Shown here: positions 1 to 14,081 of the stretch, in pieces | Numbering within the stretch: position 1 is the first letter of the stretch | How the letters are laid out: every line of letters starts with the position of its first letter | From: Glandiceps talaboti | Lineage: Eukaryota; Hemichordata; Enteropneusta; Spengelidae | Direction: 5' to 3' | Length of the DNA: 64,000 nucleotides | Assembly (NCBI RefSeq): GCF_964340395.1 | Contig: NC_135551.1 | Coordinates: 28,310,880-28,374,879, forward strand | Position numbers and translations under genes: made by a program | Notes under the pieces: generated by a model | The model's input: only the letters and a program-made list of their open reading frames with translations | What the model was told of the DNA's origin: nothing | Database searches by the model: none

Positions 1-816
1 GAAATATAACAGATATGAGATGTAAGTGTATTAAAAAAAAAATTGAACTTAATGCGACATAAATCCATTGTAAATCCTGGCATGCACAAAATTTTAACCT
101 TTGCAGCCACAGGAATGACTTATTTTACTAAAAATCTGTTGAGTTGTTTGACGTAAATACATATTGTTACTTTTACTGTACAGTAAATACTGAATATAAA
201 TCTAATGTACACATGCTTAGTTCTAACATACATCAAATTAAATCACTGCTGTACCTTTATCATTCAAATCATTGATTCTCCTGTCTTTTGATTTTGATTT
301 GCCAAAACTTCAGTACTTAATATCTGGAAATCTATGTCGAATTAGGATTAAACTTTGGGTTAGAAAAACGGTTGTCTGGCAGCTCTCAAGAATAATTTGG
401 TCAAAGCAATGATTCTGTGTAATCCATACTATTCCACTGATAAGATAACATTAATGTGAGAACCTAGGATTGAACTATGGGCCTTTAAATGTTTCAGGTT
501 TACAATATGTAACATGTATGATTTTAACATTACATAAATGTGATATAAATACACCATACACAATGATATCTTCACCTATCAAATTACAAGTCTTGCAGTC
601 CTATAAACTGTATACAACTGTATGTATATGTGAAAGTGTAAAACCTACACAAGCTGTAACTGGGCGTATTATTTTTTCGATCAGACAACACAATATTCAC
701 TAAAAATTGTTAGATTACAACAATTAGACATTGTATATGCCAATTAGAGGTCTATTTTATAAGTAGTAATGCAACAAGTTGATATCATGATTCATTGGGG
801 TGCTGTTTTTTGGGTG

Positions 817-989
817 TGGACCCAAAATTAATTTGATTGGATTTATTACACCATACTATGTGTACAACTACACAAATACATTTACCCATAGGTGATTCAG
901 TACTGTTCAGCCTATATGATATTATGAGTTAATAATTATATCTAACAAAACAGTTTCAAAAAAAAGTACCAGTTACAGCTAGTGCAGCT
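817..989. repeat. Dispersed repeat family B, copy beside the palindrome
   Basis: Starts TTTTGGGTGTGGACCCAAAA and ends CAGCTAGTGCAGCTTTAA. Relatives lie at about 16795-17005, 20455-20595 and, with the same two ends, 53370-53560. Size and lack of ORFs suggest a short non-autonomous element. Confidence 0.6.
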
Positions 990-1343
990 TTAAAGTGGTC
1001 ATATGGATGAGAATTTGGTATTTATTTTGGATTTTTATTTGATAAAACAGCTTCACTATGTTTTTCTACTTGAAAAAATAATGTGAAATAACATATACCA
1101 AGTCCATGTTCACATCTCAATAATTGGCAAAACATTAAACAATGTGTAAAATGTTTGTTATTGTACGTACAATAACAAACTTTTTACACTTTTTGCATCT
1201 TTTTGCAATGTATTGAGTTATGAACATGGACTTGGTATATGTTCTTTCGCATTATTTTTTCAAGTAGAAAAACATAGTGAAGCTGTTTTATCAAATAAAA
1301 ATCCAAAATAAATACCAAATTCTCATCCATATGACCACTTTAA
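990..1343. mobile_element. 354-bp full-length palindromic element (MITE/fold-back), copy 1
   Basis: The whole element is an inverted repeat: it begins TTAAAGTGGTCATATGG and ends with the reverse complement, CCATATGACCACTTTAA. Its centre is a perfect 28-bp palindrome around TTATTGTACGTACAATAA. The arms match almost base for base. TTAA at both ends may be a target-site duplication. A second copy lies at 59955-60299. Confidence 0.85.
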
Positions 1344-2533
1344 CACATGCATGTACATGTACGCTATCAAATATGTTGTTCATGATAAACATACATCATG
1401 TGACAGCAATATAACATACAGGTATCGTAAATATTATTACAACATTGAACAAATAAAAAAATCCAGGAATTTCATTTCTAGTATTAAAATACAATAAATT
1501 TCACAATATTGCCACAAAGATTTCCAAAGATACTGGTAGCTATTATTACACATCTACTACACTTTACAATTCATCAAAAAAATTACACATCAATTTAATT
1601 CAAAATGAATCTAATATACATGATACTGCTAGAAAACTATGTACACACACACTTACAAAATGCTACAACTTCTGTATCTAGTACAAGAGAAAAACTCTCA
1701 AGAGTAAAGCTTTGAAAAAATTTAGAATCTAAAAGCTATATTATCAGTACTTTTTCCAGTTGATGAAGATATTTTCAAATAAAATTGGGTGTTGTTACAA
1801 TTAGATACAAGCCACATTTTTGAAGGGAAGGAACTCTATATGCATAATTCATAAACTTTAAAAAGAATATCTTACTAAAAGTGGAATAAAACTTTTATTG
1901 CTATTTTCATGCATCTCAATTATGTTATGCTGTTGGTTTAAAGAGAAAAAATAATGGCTATAGTTACAAGTTAATTTTCACCGACTTACTAAAATTTTAT
2001 TCAAGCCCCCAAAAGAGCTGATACACAGTGTACAATACTTGACAAAAACATCACAATTCACCACAAAACTTGAGACTTTAGAAGCTGATCATGTACAGTT
2101 GTGAAGAAATAAAAATGTAACGCTTCACCATAAAATTTGACAAAATGACAGCACAATACAACAATGTTCTAAACATTGACTTTTTAGACAAAACTATAGA
2201 CTTTAGAAGCTAGCCAAATACATTGCCAAAAAATAAATATTTGATACCACGAGTTGTTCTTTGAAATTCATTTTAAAAACTTATTTCCCTATCAAAGGAA
2301 AGTTATTCCTGTTACTTCCATGTACATGGTTGTTGGGTTTAATTCCTTAGATTCTACTCCTGGTAAATTTTAAATACAGTGTTGTTGTCATTGAAAGGTA
2401 AGTAATGAGAATGAAAGTTAGAGACTCAATGGTAAACTTTCCACTTTGTAAGAGAGTCATTTTAGTAACTGATCAATGACATACACAGGTATGTATCTTT
2501 TGAACTATAGGTCGACTATCATCTGTATAGATA

Positions 2534-2539
2534 TTTATT
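2534..2539 (-). terminator. Possible LRRK polyadenylation signal
   Basis: AATAAA on the minus strand, about 510 nt after the LRRK stop codon. It is the first perfect hexamer I noticed downstream. Such hexamers are common by chance in AT-rich DNA. Confidence 0.3.
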
Positions 2540-3043
2540 TCCATTTATACTATTTAAAAGATAGGGCTATGTTGGTTTAAGTTTCCAATTTCATTTTCAT
2601 TTTCTAATATACAGTGCTAATGAAATAGTGGATGTTAAATATACTTTGTGATAGTCATTTTTTTTTCATATGGTCAGAATATTCTTGAATTTACGAAACA
2701 AAATCATATATTGACTAAAACTGTAGTCAATATAATCTATGTATAGTGACTCTAATGTTACTGTAATCAGAAAACCATGCAAACTGACATTTTGTTCTCT
2801 TGGCCTCACAAACCCTAGTCTGTATACACATGTAAGGTAAGCCATGACAGGGTGCCCTCACACATTGGTCAACCCTTTTAGAGCAGGCCAGTGTGGCAGA
2901 GCGACATGACATATCTATGCAAACCCATGAGCAAATGTTCCATCTAATACAAATACACAGTCAAATACCAATGTACACTGCATAGCTATAGTTTGTAATT
3001 TATCAGTGGTATACAAAAACTCTGTTTTCTGTTTTCATTTCAT

Positions 3044-6000
3044 TTACATCCAGTAGTCTGCAATCCATGCTAAGACATAAGTCTCCTCACCACTGCCTTG
3101 CCTTGACACAGGAGGAGAATTGTCATATTTACCAATCAGATTCTTGTGTCCTCGACCAATGGTAAGCACCACTGTGCTGTCTGGATGTAAGCCTGAATCT
3201 GATTGGATGATGCCAGGTCTGATTGGTAGAACTGCTTTGATTGGTTGTTTGTGACAATGGAAGACCGTATATGGAGTCAATGTAAATGGTTCAACAACCA
3301 ATAGCTGTCCCCAACTGGTACCGATGTAGAGGTGACGATTTGAAAATGCCATTGCAGTCACATGGCATCTATTACCTGTAAAGTAACATAGTAAAAGTGG
3401 ATTTTTAGTTGTAAGGTTAAGTAACAAACAAGTGACTGACCCATTGTCTTTATATAATGATTTAGTATGATTTACTATGATTTACTATGATTTAGTATGA
3501 TTTAATGATTTACTATGATTTAGTATGATTTAGTATGATTTAGTATGATTTACTATGATCGCCATGGAAGACTCCATGGCAAGACAGGGAAGGAAGCCTC
3601 AAAGGCTTACACAATCCCTCTTTTTGTTCTTATGCTGATTAAGTCTAATTTTAAAGTCACTCATGGTCTTGGCTTCAATAACATATTCATGTCCCCTACC
3701 CCTCTGCCTCTTGCATGAAGTCATTTTCAAAAGACTTGTAATATTCATCTTTATACACTAACCAATAATATTTCAAACTGCACATAATTTCCCTATATTA
3801 GATAACACAATACTACATACATGTATTGGATTTGTTTCAACATTGATGCATAAAATAAATGCTATGCTAAGTAACCATGGAAACACTACTTACGTCCTGA
3901 TCCCGCACGTCCACTTCCTGATCTTGGTCTGACTGTGGAGGGTGGTTTAGATATTTTACTGCAATCTATTTTACCCTGGATGGTCCTGTCAGGTACATCC
4001 CATCTATACACACTGGACCCTAGTGAAAAAATAGGTTATTAATATTACTCTAGTCTGGCTGTAATACAATATTAGTATCATTTTTTTTTGTCACATTGTA
4101 TGATTATATTAACACTTGATTATATATATACCGATACATGTGCAGACAATATACTGTTAATTCTGGGACCCAATAGGGGACTTCCAATCTGGACCTGGCA
4201 TGCTCAGATGCAAAGGACTATGGGATTATCTGTAGTTATCGTAATACCAAATCTGGAGCTATGGATAGACTAAACCTCCTACAACATGACTAGATTATTT
4301 GTGGTTACAAACAACATGATAACAAGATTGTTTACAACAGTCATTGAGTCATATTTATCATATTTCCCATGATGCACCATTCAGAATATTCAAGATGGCA
4401 GGTTGGCACGTTTCCTATTGTTCTGAAATTTTGCACTGATGAGACCAGACAAGTACTGGAATATGTTTGGTATAATTATAAATCCATGTGCATGAATCTT
4501 CCATTGTTTTTCATATATATACACCAGTTTCAAAGGTTCAAATTTACAAACCAAGGAACATCAGTTCAGCACTTACCAGGAAACACATAGGTCCAAACCG
4601 ACTGCTCTGCACTAGGTTCAATAGCGAAACTATTATCCAAGGAAACCATATCGTTGTCGTTGGTCACCATGTGGTACACACCCACATTTTTACTTGATGT
4701 TGTTGATGATGTGAAATGGTTCAGACCACGGTGTTTAACTGTCAGATCAGTATTCAGTACAGTAATGTAGCCATCTGATTGGCCACACCAAATTTCAAAT
4801 GTCCTGTGAAAATGATGCAAATATTTGTTGTTATTCAATACTTCAAAAGCAACCTTAATCAATTTCCTATTCAGATTGTCTTAAGATAAGATAAGATAAG
4901 ATAAGATAAGATAAGAAAAGATAAGGCAAAAAAAAAAAAAAAATGTCTGGTTCTGGTCAGCGCGCGCATGCCCTGAATACCCTCGCGTCGATCCTTTTTT
5001 TCCGATACTTTTGCTTTCCTGTTCCTAATTTATTCCTGATATCAGAAGAACAAGCAGCTGAAATCTACCCTACATGCCAAGACTGCTTAAATACAAAGCC
5101 TAAACTGCTTCGAAGAAAAAGGAAGTTTTTCAAGAGATAAATATGATAGAACAGAGTATGTAAAGTGTCAAAAAATGTGTATTTACTAATTTGCAAAAAA
5201 AAAAAAAAAAAAAAAAAGTAGGGAAAAAAAAAAAGGATTTGTGTCGTTGCACCACCAAGATAAGATAAGATAAGATAAGATAAGATAAGATATACTTTAT
5301 TGCCCAATGAAACATGGAAATTTGCCTTTGGCACTAGGCGATACATATAAAAACAACAGACAGGTTACAAGAACAACAATGTAAATAAAACAATATTAAT
5401 GTTGCATTAAAAGATAAAGACGCTACAGTTGTATAAAATGGAGGACCATATTAACCGTCCAGAATTGACTAAAAATCTAATAAATAAAACTCTGTAGTAA
5501 ATGATGAAATGTGACAACCTAGTAGAACATTGAATATTTGCAGAGATTTGTTTTCAGTTCAGTGAAAAAGTGCAATTGTTGTTTGTAGCTTTATCTACTA
5601 TTTTCTCCTTCTTACTAACTTTATTCTCAAACTTACACCTTCACAATGATAGGCAGGCCAGTTGATTTGGAAAATAATTCTCTTTGAATGTACAGTCTTG
5701 TTTTAAAAGCATGCTGTATGTAATGATCACTAGTGTGGAAAAAATTCCTTACATGAGAAAAATGTTTTTCATGTTTGGGCAAACAAAAACACTGAGATCA
5801 TGACATGAGATATAGGAGTGATATGTGGTTATGAAGAATGTATACTTACCCTGGTTTATCTGGTTGGTAGAGTGGTACAGCAGCCAGACTATATGCAGCC
5901 TTACCAAAGCCAATATATTTACGATGTACTTCAGGAATACCATTGTTAATAATATATGACATAACAGCACCATTATTCACAGCAACCAACACTTGATTTA

Positions 6001-6511
6001 ATCTTGGTATATACTGCATACATTGGGCTATAGGGGGTGTTCTCATCCCTCCCTGGGATAAAGGGAACTTAGATACTTCCTGATAGGTGGTAGCACTGAT
6101 AAAAAGGGAAAAAAGAAAGAGAAATCACAGTTAAGTAAAACAGTACATCCAAAGTGAAGAAAGCCCATGGTATGCAAATGAGGTCATTAGTATGCAAAAA
6201 TAAATCATCATAAGGAAATAACCACCCATTTCCTTCTCAACACAAGCAAGTCTGATATGTTAATACTTACTTGTAAATCTGTATATGTCCAGTGGGTAGT
6301 GCAACCCACACCGTGTCATTAACAGCACATACACTCTCAACTGATGTCTTGGGTAGGTGGAACTGTTCATGGTCTGTACTAAGACATCTCTCATTCAGTT
6401 TAAGAATGTCAATAAATGTCTTCTCTGCACCAACTCTACATAACCACACATCATTTTGTATATTAATTGGCACTGTCATCATTAAGTCATCTTCCTCTGG
6501 AATACTCATCT
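3044..6511 (-). CDS. Lrrk: LRRK exons 21-25: C-terminal WD40-like propeller
   Basis: Exons 6271-6511, 5850-6095, 4577-4803, 3894-4019 and 3044-3375 encode about residues 2460-2849. Blade-like strands recur: VWVALPTGHIQIY, VLVAVNNGAVMSY, EIWCGQSDGYITVLN, LYIGTSWGQLLVVE. This matches the divergent WD40 domain at LRRK C-termini. The last exon ends in IADYWM and a TAA stop at 3044-3046. A basic Ser/Arg/Gly-rich stretch (RPRSGSGRAGSGR) spans the exon 24/25 junction and is probably a disordered loop. Donor GTAAGT at 3888-3893 and acceptor CAG at 3376-3378 fit the phase. Confidence 0.9.
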
Positions 6512-6590
6512 CTGTTACAAAAAGATAAAAATAATTTACTTAATGACTAGTTCATATTATACTTTTTTTGGAACCCTTAGAATACCATGC

Positions 6591-6680
<90 letters not shown>

Positions 6681-9600
6681 TTTGTATTTTATTGTCTGTC
6701 TCTCTCGTGTCTGTCTGTCTCTTACTGTCTGTCTGTCTGTCTCTCTCTCTCATGTCTCCCTCTTTCTCTCACTCACTCACTCTCATAAGAAACTTGTCCA
6801 TCTATTTATAAATACAGATATCTTGTCTAATTATCTATTCATCTACATAAACAAACCATCTCACAGTCACCTCATAGGTGTATGCATGTAACTACGGTGG
6901 TGAAGAAAACAACTTGTATAACATACACATTTCACCAAAATACTATACCTGACAGAAATCCATACAAATTGTTTACCTTCAAAATCAAAGTTGTCTAAGT
7001 CATCTAGTTTCCTTGTTGTTGCAGTACAGGCTGCCATGATATCACCTTTGTATTCTAAAGACACAGCCTCAGCTAAGTGGGCAAACTCTGGTGTGTTAGA
7101 TACATTGACTATCTGTGCAGCTGATGGTCTGTGTTTAGGGTCCTGTGACCAACACCATGTCATCAGATCCAGTACATAAGTTGGGTACACTTTCTCCTGA
7201 ACATAAGTAGAATTTGTACATGAATTATTAGCCATCACAGTCATGTAATAGGATATTTGTGTGGTGTCATGATGGCTGTTGACTGGTTAGATGGGATGGT
7301 GCATAATCTGTACATTGCTGGTTTAATTCTTGTTGGTGTCATTTGGTTCTAATTGGTTAATTTCTTGGACAAGATTACAGTCACTGTTGTATCTCAGTCA
7401 AGCTAGCTGAATAAATGGGGATCTGGTAGGACAGACATTCATATGTGAAGGATTTAATCTTATGTATTTAGTGGCAGCATTGATTGTAGGTTCGAACATT
7501 TGTCTGTGATGGCAGTAAAAGTATTGATATTGTTGATGCAAACCTACCCTCCTCGTGATAGGTGGACGTATTCCTTCTTTGACGTGTTGCTGTATCTGTT
7601 CAACACCTTCATATGGGTGCTTCAGTGCTAACAGTTCATACATAAACATACCAAATGAAAAACAATCAACCTGGACAAGAGAAACGAAGCAATAAATCAT
7701 GAAATACTACTGTATAATATTGTAACAATATTTTTTTTTTCACAGTAAACATAAATTTCCTATTTCTAAAATGTTGTCATATCATTCTCTCTGAAAGACT
7801 AGAAACCATGAATTCAAACCTCTATGGATTATTTTTGACATGACATATTTGCATCAATACTGATATCTTTGCCACAGACTACAAACAGCTAACAATTTTG
7901 CAACTTTTCATAATAATTACTTTTGGAACTAGGACCACTTTCTCTGTCTTTCATTACCTTTTCTGTGTAAGTTTCTTCCCCTTTGTACTGTATTATTTCA
8001 GGGGCCATAAAACCTTCAGTGCCACCATATCCCTTTGTACCAGTCGGCATTGTAGCTCTACTAATACCATAGTCTGTTAATTTCACCTCTACAGGTACAT
8101 TGGGGTTCATTTCATAGGGTGCAGGTAGTGACCATACCAAGACGTTCTCTGACTTCAGGTCTCTGTGTATGATACTGTTAGCATGAAGGAACTCCACAGC
8201 TGCTGCCACCTATGGATAGAATGGTGATGTTTGCATGTAATACACCATTTGCATATAATGTTGTTAATTTTCATACTTGTTAAAGGGGAATGCCACTCCA
8301 GGAAATAGACATTGTCATAAACTACTGGTTTGGGAGAGTCATTTCATGATCTTATGGTACATCACCTATAATTACTTACAATTTCAGAGAAACATCAAGT
8401 TCATCTTGTGCTTTTATATGGAATCTTTGCTGAGGACCAATGAATCATGGGAGTTAGCAGAAATAATATATTCATGGTTGATCAATATTCATGAGATGTT
8501 TTACACTAAAGGGAATAGGCAATTAGGAGTCCTGTTATTGCATGTCATTTTGTATATTAATCATCTTATTTGCACATAAAACAAATGTAATCCTTACCTG
8601 TATAACAATTTTCTGTACTGTCAACTCAGACAACCTGCAACCATTACGTCTGTAGTTCCTTAACCATTTATCTAATGATCCCGCTGGGGAAAGTTCCAAT
8701 AGTAGACTGAGAGGGCGCTCACAAAGACCAAGCAACCCAACGATATATGGATGCTGTAATCCAGATGTGATAATCATCTCCTGACGAGCAGTTTGATACG
8801 CACGACATGCTGCATTCAATGGACTCAACTGCCAGTTACGGACAGCGTTCTCGTATGCTGCTTTGTGGGCTTGTTTGGCTCCATGACCAGGATCACATGG
8901 ATGAAGTGCTTTACATGCTACACTGACTGGTGCAGAATTCTCCATGTGGACTTGACCTTGAAAGACAAAACCAAATGTTCCCTTGCCAAGTAGTTTGCCT
9001 CTGGTGATGTTGGATTCAGGTATAACCATGTGTTTACCAAGGTCTACAAAAACCTACAACAACACATAAAATAAGACATTATACACACAGTTATGAAATG
9101 CTGTTCGTCTTTTCTTGGTTTTTTTTTAAGTTGAAGTGACATATTGGTATTGGTATTGGTATTTCTATGTACTGTATACATGTATATTGTCAGGAAGTGT
9201 GTGGGGCAATGGGGGGAGGTGGAAAAATAAGTTTGGTGCACTTGTAGACGTGTGTGAACTTGTTGGTGTACAAGAAATCTCTGATTTGAACTTAGTTTAT
9301 ATTTCAGAAAGGTTATTATGTCCTATCACTGAGAATGTTATCACAATGTATACGCAGTACTACTTGCAAGAATTCCTTTCCAATTTGCTCGTCTGGTGTC
9401 AGTCTGATGTTAATAGAGCTAGTCTTGGAAAACCATTAGTATTTACAATTTCAGTTGCTAACAGATGGTGGTGTCAGTGCCTGTCCAGTGTTATCATGGA
9501 GCTAGTCTGGTGTTAACATTGGGCTTATGCACACATTAGCCCTTTCAGATGCTAACAGATAGTGGTGAGATGTCAGTGCCTGTCCAGTGTTATCAATGAG

Positions 9601-12600
9601 TTAGTCAAGTGTTAACATTGGGCTTATGCACGCATTAGCCCTTTCAGTTGCTAACAGATGGTAGTGAGATGTTAGTGCCTGTCCTGTGTTATCATGGAGC
9701 TAGCCTGATTGTTGCCCAGTGGTAAAGTGATTTTTGAGCTGCACTATAGATTTCAGTTATAGTCCCTGGTGGACCAATTTTAAAAGTAAAGACTACAAGG
9801 TACAAGGTACATTGTATATATAAATTTGAGTATACTCACAGCATCAGGGACAACATTCTTCAGTTGTATGTCACCATGTACTGGACACTCAATCATGCTA
9901 TATTCTAGAGATCGATATATACAGTCTTCAAATACGTAGCCGTAAATCACACTCTCACCAGTTTTTTGGTTATTTCTGTTTCTCCTTCTGCTTGATTCAT
10001 GTGATATCTCCTTCCGTCTAGGTCCTACTGGTACTGATCTTTGCTGTGTACGTTGTTGTTGTTGTCGTTGTGGTAGTTGTTGTTGTTGTTGTTGTTGTTG
10101 TTGTAGTGCTGGACTGACATGCCTGGCTGCTGTAATATCCATAGGTTTACTCACAGGGTGTAATTTCTCTGCATCAGTTTGATTTCCAGGTTCATGTTCC
10201 AAACTGAGTTGGAAGATAGGATCAGTAACTTCATCAACGTTGGGAGGATTTGCAGGTTTAGTCAACTGAGCTGCCTTTCTTTTAACCCCTGCACCAGCTG
10301 AGACTAAGCCTCCACTGTCTTCCAAACCAAAGACAGGATCTTCAGGTGCCATAGCAGCAGCAGGAGCTGGACCAAGTCCTCGTTTCCGTAACTCTTCTTC
10401 TTCAAGTGGTGATGCCAGTCGTAATGACACATATGGTGTATTATCCTGGTTATTAACAGTTACAACTTCCCAGGCCTCCTCCCCAAGATCTTCATCTTCA
10501 TCACTGCTACTAATGCTCTTGTGGTATCCAACATAACACAGTGTACACGGTGCAACACGAACAACAAGCTGCTGTCCTCGTAGCGTCTGACTAAATCTCT
10601 CTCCTATATTTGGGTACCAGTCTTCTAGAAGCGTATCAATCTGTTCCAAGACATATGATAACAACCGAGCTGCCATCGTCTTAAAAGCCGCAAGCTTTAC
10701 AACTCTTGTTTTTGGCAGGTCTCCAGGAGCACGTGTTTGCAATGTGGGATCATCAGACGGTTGAGTCATCATCTGTCCTTCAACAATCGTCACCAGTATA
10801 TGCTGGTTAGGGATACTTATAACGATCTTCGTCATTCTTGAGATGTCAGGTACAGAGTCTGATGGGGAACAAATCTTGAATGCATCTTCGTGTCTGTCTT
10901 CTTTGCATGCTAGTGAGTCTTTCAGAATCTCTTTAATCTCCAACAACTTTGTACCTCTGTGCATCAACTTCATCCCAGTCTGCCAACAAACCCAGTATGG
11001 CAGTGTACTGATTAGATCTACCAGTCCTTCAACATGGCGCAGGTATTTGGGAATCGGATAGAGATGTCGTGTTATCTCAAATATGTGTGGTGATGCAAGC
11101 ATTCTAGTGATCAGTCTGGACCAAAATCCACTAGGGATATACTGCATTAGGTACAGTCTATGCATTTCACTTCTTAGGTTCCTAATATAGGATATATCTT
11201 GCACCTGAGGTACTTGTATGACTTCTTGTGACACACGTTTCAATGGGAATGCAGTTGGTAGACTTGCTGAGAGTGGTAGACTTCCATCTTCGTTTGTCTT
11301 GGTTGGGCTTGGAACAAAGAATTTGGACATCCCAATTTCATACATATTGACGTCCTGCACAGTAGCCATTGTAAGGTTTGATGGAGGGATGGCTCGGGCT
11401 CCTTTATCGAAGCGTCCTCTTGACATAGGGTGGGGTAAATATCGACGACTTGGCTTGGACACTTCTCTGATAGGAATCTGTGGACAAAGTGAGAAAAGAT
11501 CATAGCTTTGTTTTAACAAAATTGAGTTGCTAGAGACATTAACTTGTCACAAATTATTACCTAACTCCACTAGCATATGTTGCATACTAATAGAAGTCTT
11601 AGCATACTCATCACTGGTTCTGAGACTGGTGAAATGGTACCTCAAATTACTAGTGTAGGCAGCAGATAAACACTTACCATTTTTTCACAGCCTGGTGGAA
11701 TGTTGCCTAACTTTACTAGACAGCAGATAAATACCTACCATTGGTTCTGAGCCTGGTGGACTGTTGCCTAACTTTACTAGGCGGCACATATATACTTACC
11801 ATTGGGTCTGAGCCTGGTGGACTGTTGCCTAAATTTACTAGACAGCAGATAAATACCTACCATTGGTTCTGAGCCTGGTGGAATGTTGCCTAACTTTACT
11901 AGACAGCAGATAAATACCTACCATTGGTTCTGAGCCTGGTGGAATGTTGCCTAACTCTGGCTCTGTAGGCAGCATGGATGGAATGATAAGTCTCTTGTTA
12001 TCCCAAGTCACAGCAACTTCAAACTTATTCAACAGATTCAGAATGTAGTCTTCAATATTGATTGGTGCCATCTTTGTTGCTTTGAACAGCTGTTGTAAGT
12101 CTGAAGTCTTCATCACACCTATGGTAAACAAATTAAATCATCACAATACAATATCACACACACAAGCAATCCGATACATTTTGGAATTTTAATTGCAATT
12201 CTAAAGAGAAAACTGACCATATTTGGGCAATCAATGTTCACCAAATTTGGTCACTGTAACAAATGACCATATTTGGTGAATCAGAATTCCTCATGATTTT
12301 TTGAGTAATATGTAAGTTTTCAATTTTGGTCGACAAAACTGTATTTGGGTTGATGAAAGTTTACCATATTTGGTGTTCTGAGTGTAATTGCAATTCTAAA
12401 GAGAAAACTGACCATATTTGGGCAATCAATATTCACCAAATTTGGTCACTGTAACAAATGACCATATTTGGTGAATCAGAATTCCCCATATTTAGTCAAA
12501 ATGAATACTGACCATATTTGGTCAATCTGAGGTTACCATATTTGGTCAATGAGAATACTTACCATATTTGGCAAATGGATTGATTTCCCTGATAGTGACA

Positions 12601-14039
12601 ACATGAGCCAACATATCACACAACCACTGAGGATCAACAAATACATAGTTACGGAGTGTAGCATCCTCATAGTGCAGCAAAACACCTGAAATAACATAAA
12701 CACAAGCCTTAGAAATGATTTTCTAACTGACATACACATATCCTTGAGAACCCACACGGGGACTCAAGTGGCATGAGGTTCTGTTATTACATATTATGTT
12801 TATCCAAAATGGTAAATTTCCATAAACATTATACTGTGTGATCACATGCTTTTGTGTATGAATGACTGTGCTCTCATTTACATATCATTTGCATGCAGGT
12901 ATACAATAATGTTTTTGGTATTGAACTGCAGTGCATGATACTAGTTAACTAGTATCACACGCACTGGTGCAAATAATCTTAGCTACATACAAAATATATG
13001 AAATACTTGTGAGGGCCTTGTTAGCATTGTACAGTATAGGATCATGGTTTGGGAAGAGTGAATGGGGTAATACTTGTTAGGGCCTTGTTAGCATAGTAAT
13101 TCCATGCATTCATTTGGTAAACCATAATTGAAAAGGTTTGTTGAATGATTTTTTTCATAGTTTTCAAATACTTTACCATTGTCATGTAGAAATCTTGTAG
13201 CTTGTTTCAATTCATCTAAATCTCTGAATGAGACACCACATTTTTCCTCCATCACTCTCATCACCTCTAGTCTGTGAAAATGAACAATTACAAAAATGTG
13301 TAGCAGCGTTACTAAGTTAATGACAAACACTTTTCAATTTTATTCATTAATTTAATATCTATTTATCTTACTTATTTTTTCATTCATTGACTGTCCTCAT
13401 CATCACTATGACAATATATTTTAAATTATCTGTGTTGCATCTAATTCATTTGTGAATTTTAAAGTTACTCATATATTCCTTGATGATGAAATAACAAGAT
13501 AGTATAATCTATATTTTTTTTTTAACTTTCTGCTTACAGGCGAGTACATCTACTGCAATAAACTAAATTTAATCATATTATTTCTGGACATAGTATTCCT
13601 ACAAATCATTATATTTGCAAGTTGTGATAAACTCAGAATTAGTTCTAGAGAGGATTCATTACGTTGCCATATTTCTGATAATATAGACATTTAGCATACC
13701 TGAAGTGATTGATATCAAGGACAGGGTCTTTACCACTGGCATATCTTTCTGCTACTATGGTTGTTATAGTGCCCTCTAGAGCTAGGTAGGTAGCTGGAAT
13801 CATCTGATGAAGTAACCTGCCATTGGAGGGACCTATCCACACACAACCAAAAGTAGTTACAACAATGACAGTTACAGAAGAAAAACAATAGTATATGTGA
13901 CCGACATGATTGATGGAAACAGTCGTGAGATAATAAATAAAGGATCAAAAAATCTGGTGAATTGAATTTTAACAGCCACAAAACAGCAGCATATAAAAGG
14001 AGGAGGAGGAGGAGGAGGAAGGGGGGGAGGGGGGGGGGG

Positions 14040-14081
<42 letters not shown>

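Larger units (their letters stand above)
1..3043. other. LRRK 3' flank: UTR and repeats, no gene seen
   Basis: Holds a family A repeat (335-490), a family B repeat (817-989) and the palindrome (990-1343). The part nearest 3043 is probably LRRK 3' UTR. The remainder is AT-rich without exon-like sequence. Confidence 0.6.

Noticed and set aside
6543-6891. Open frames rich in Cys-Val and Ser-Leu
   Set aside because: Produced by the (TG)n and TCTC tracts in LRRK intron 20.
8277-8579. 100-aa plus-strand frame between LRRK kinase exons
   Set aside because: Lies mostly in LRRK intron 17 antisense to the gene; begins with a repeat-like AAAGGGGAATGCCACTCC and shows no domain.
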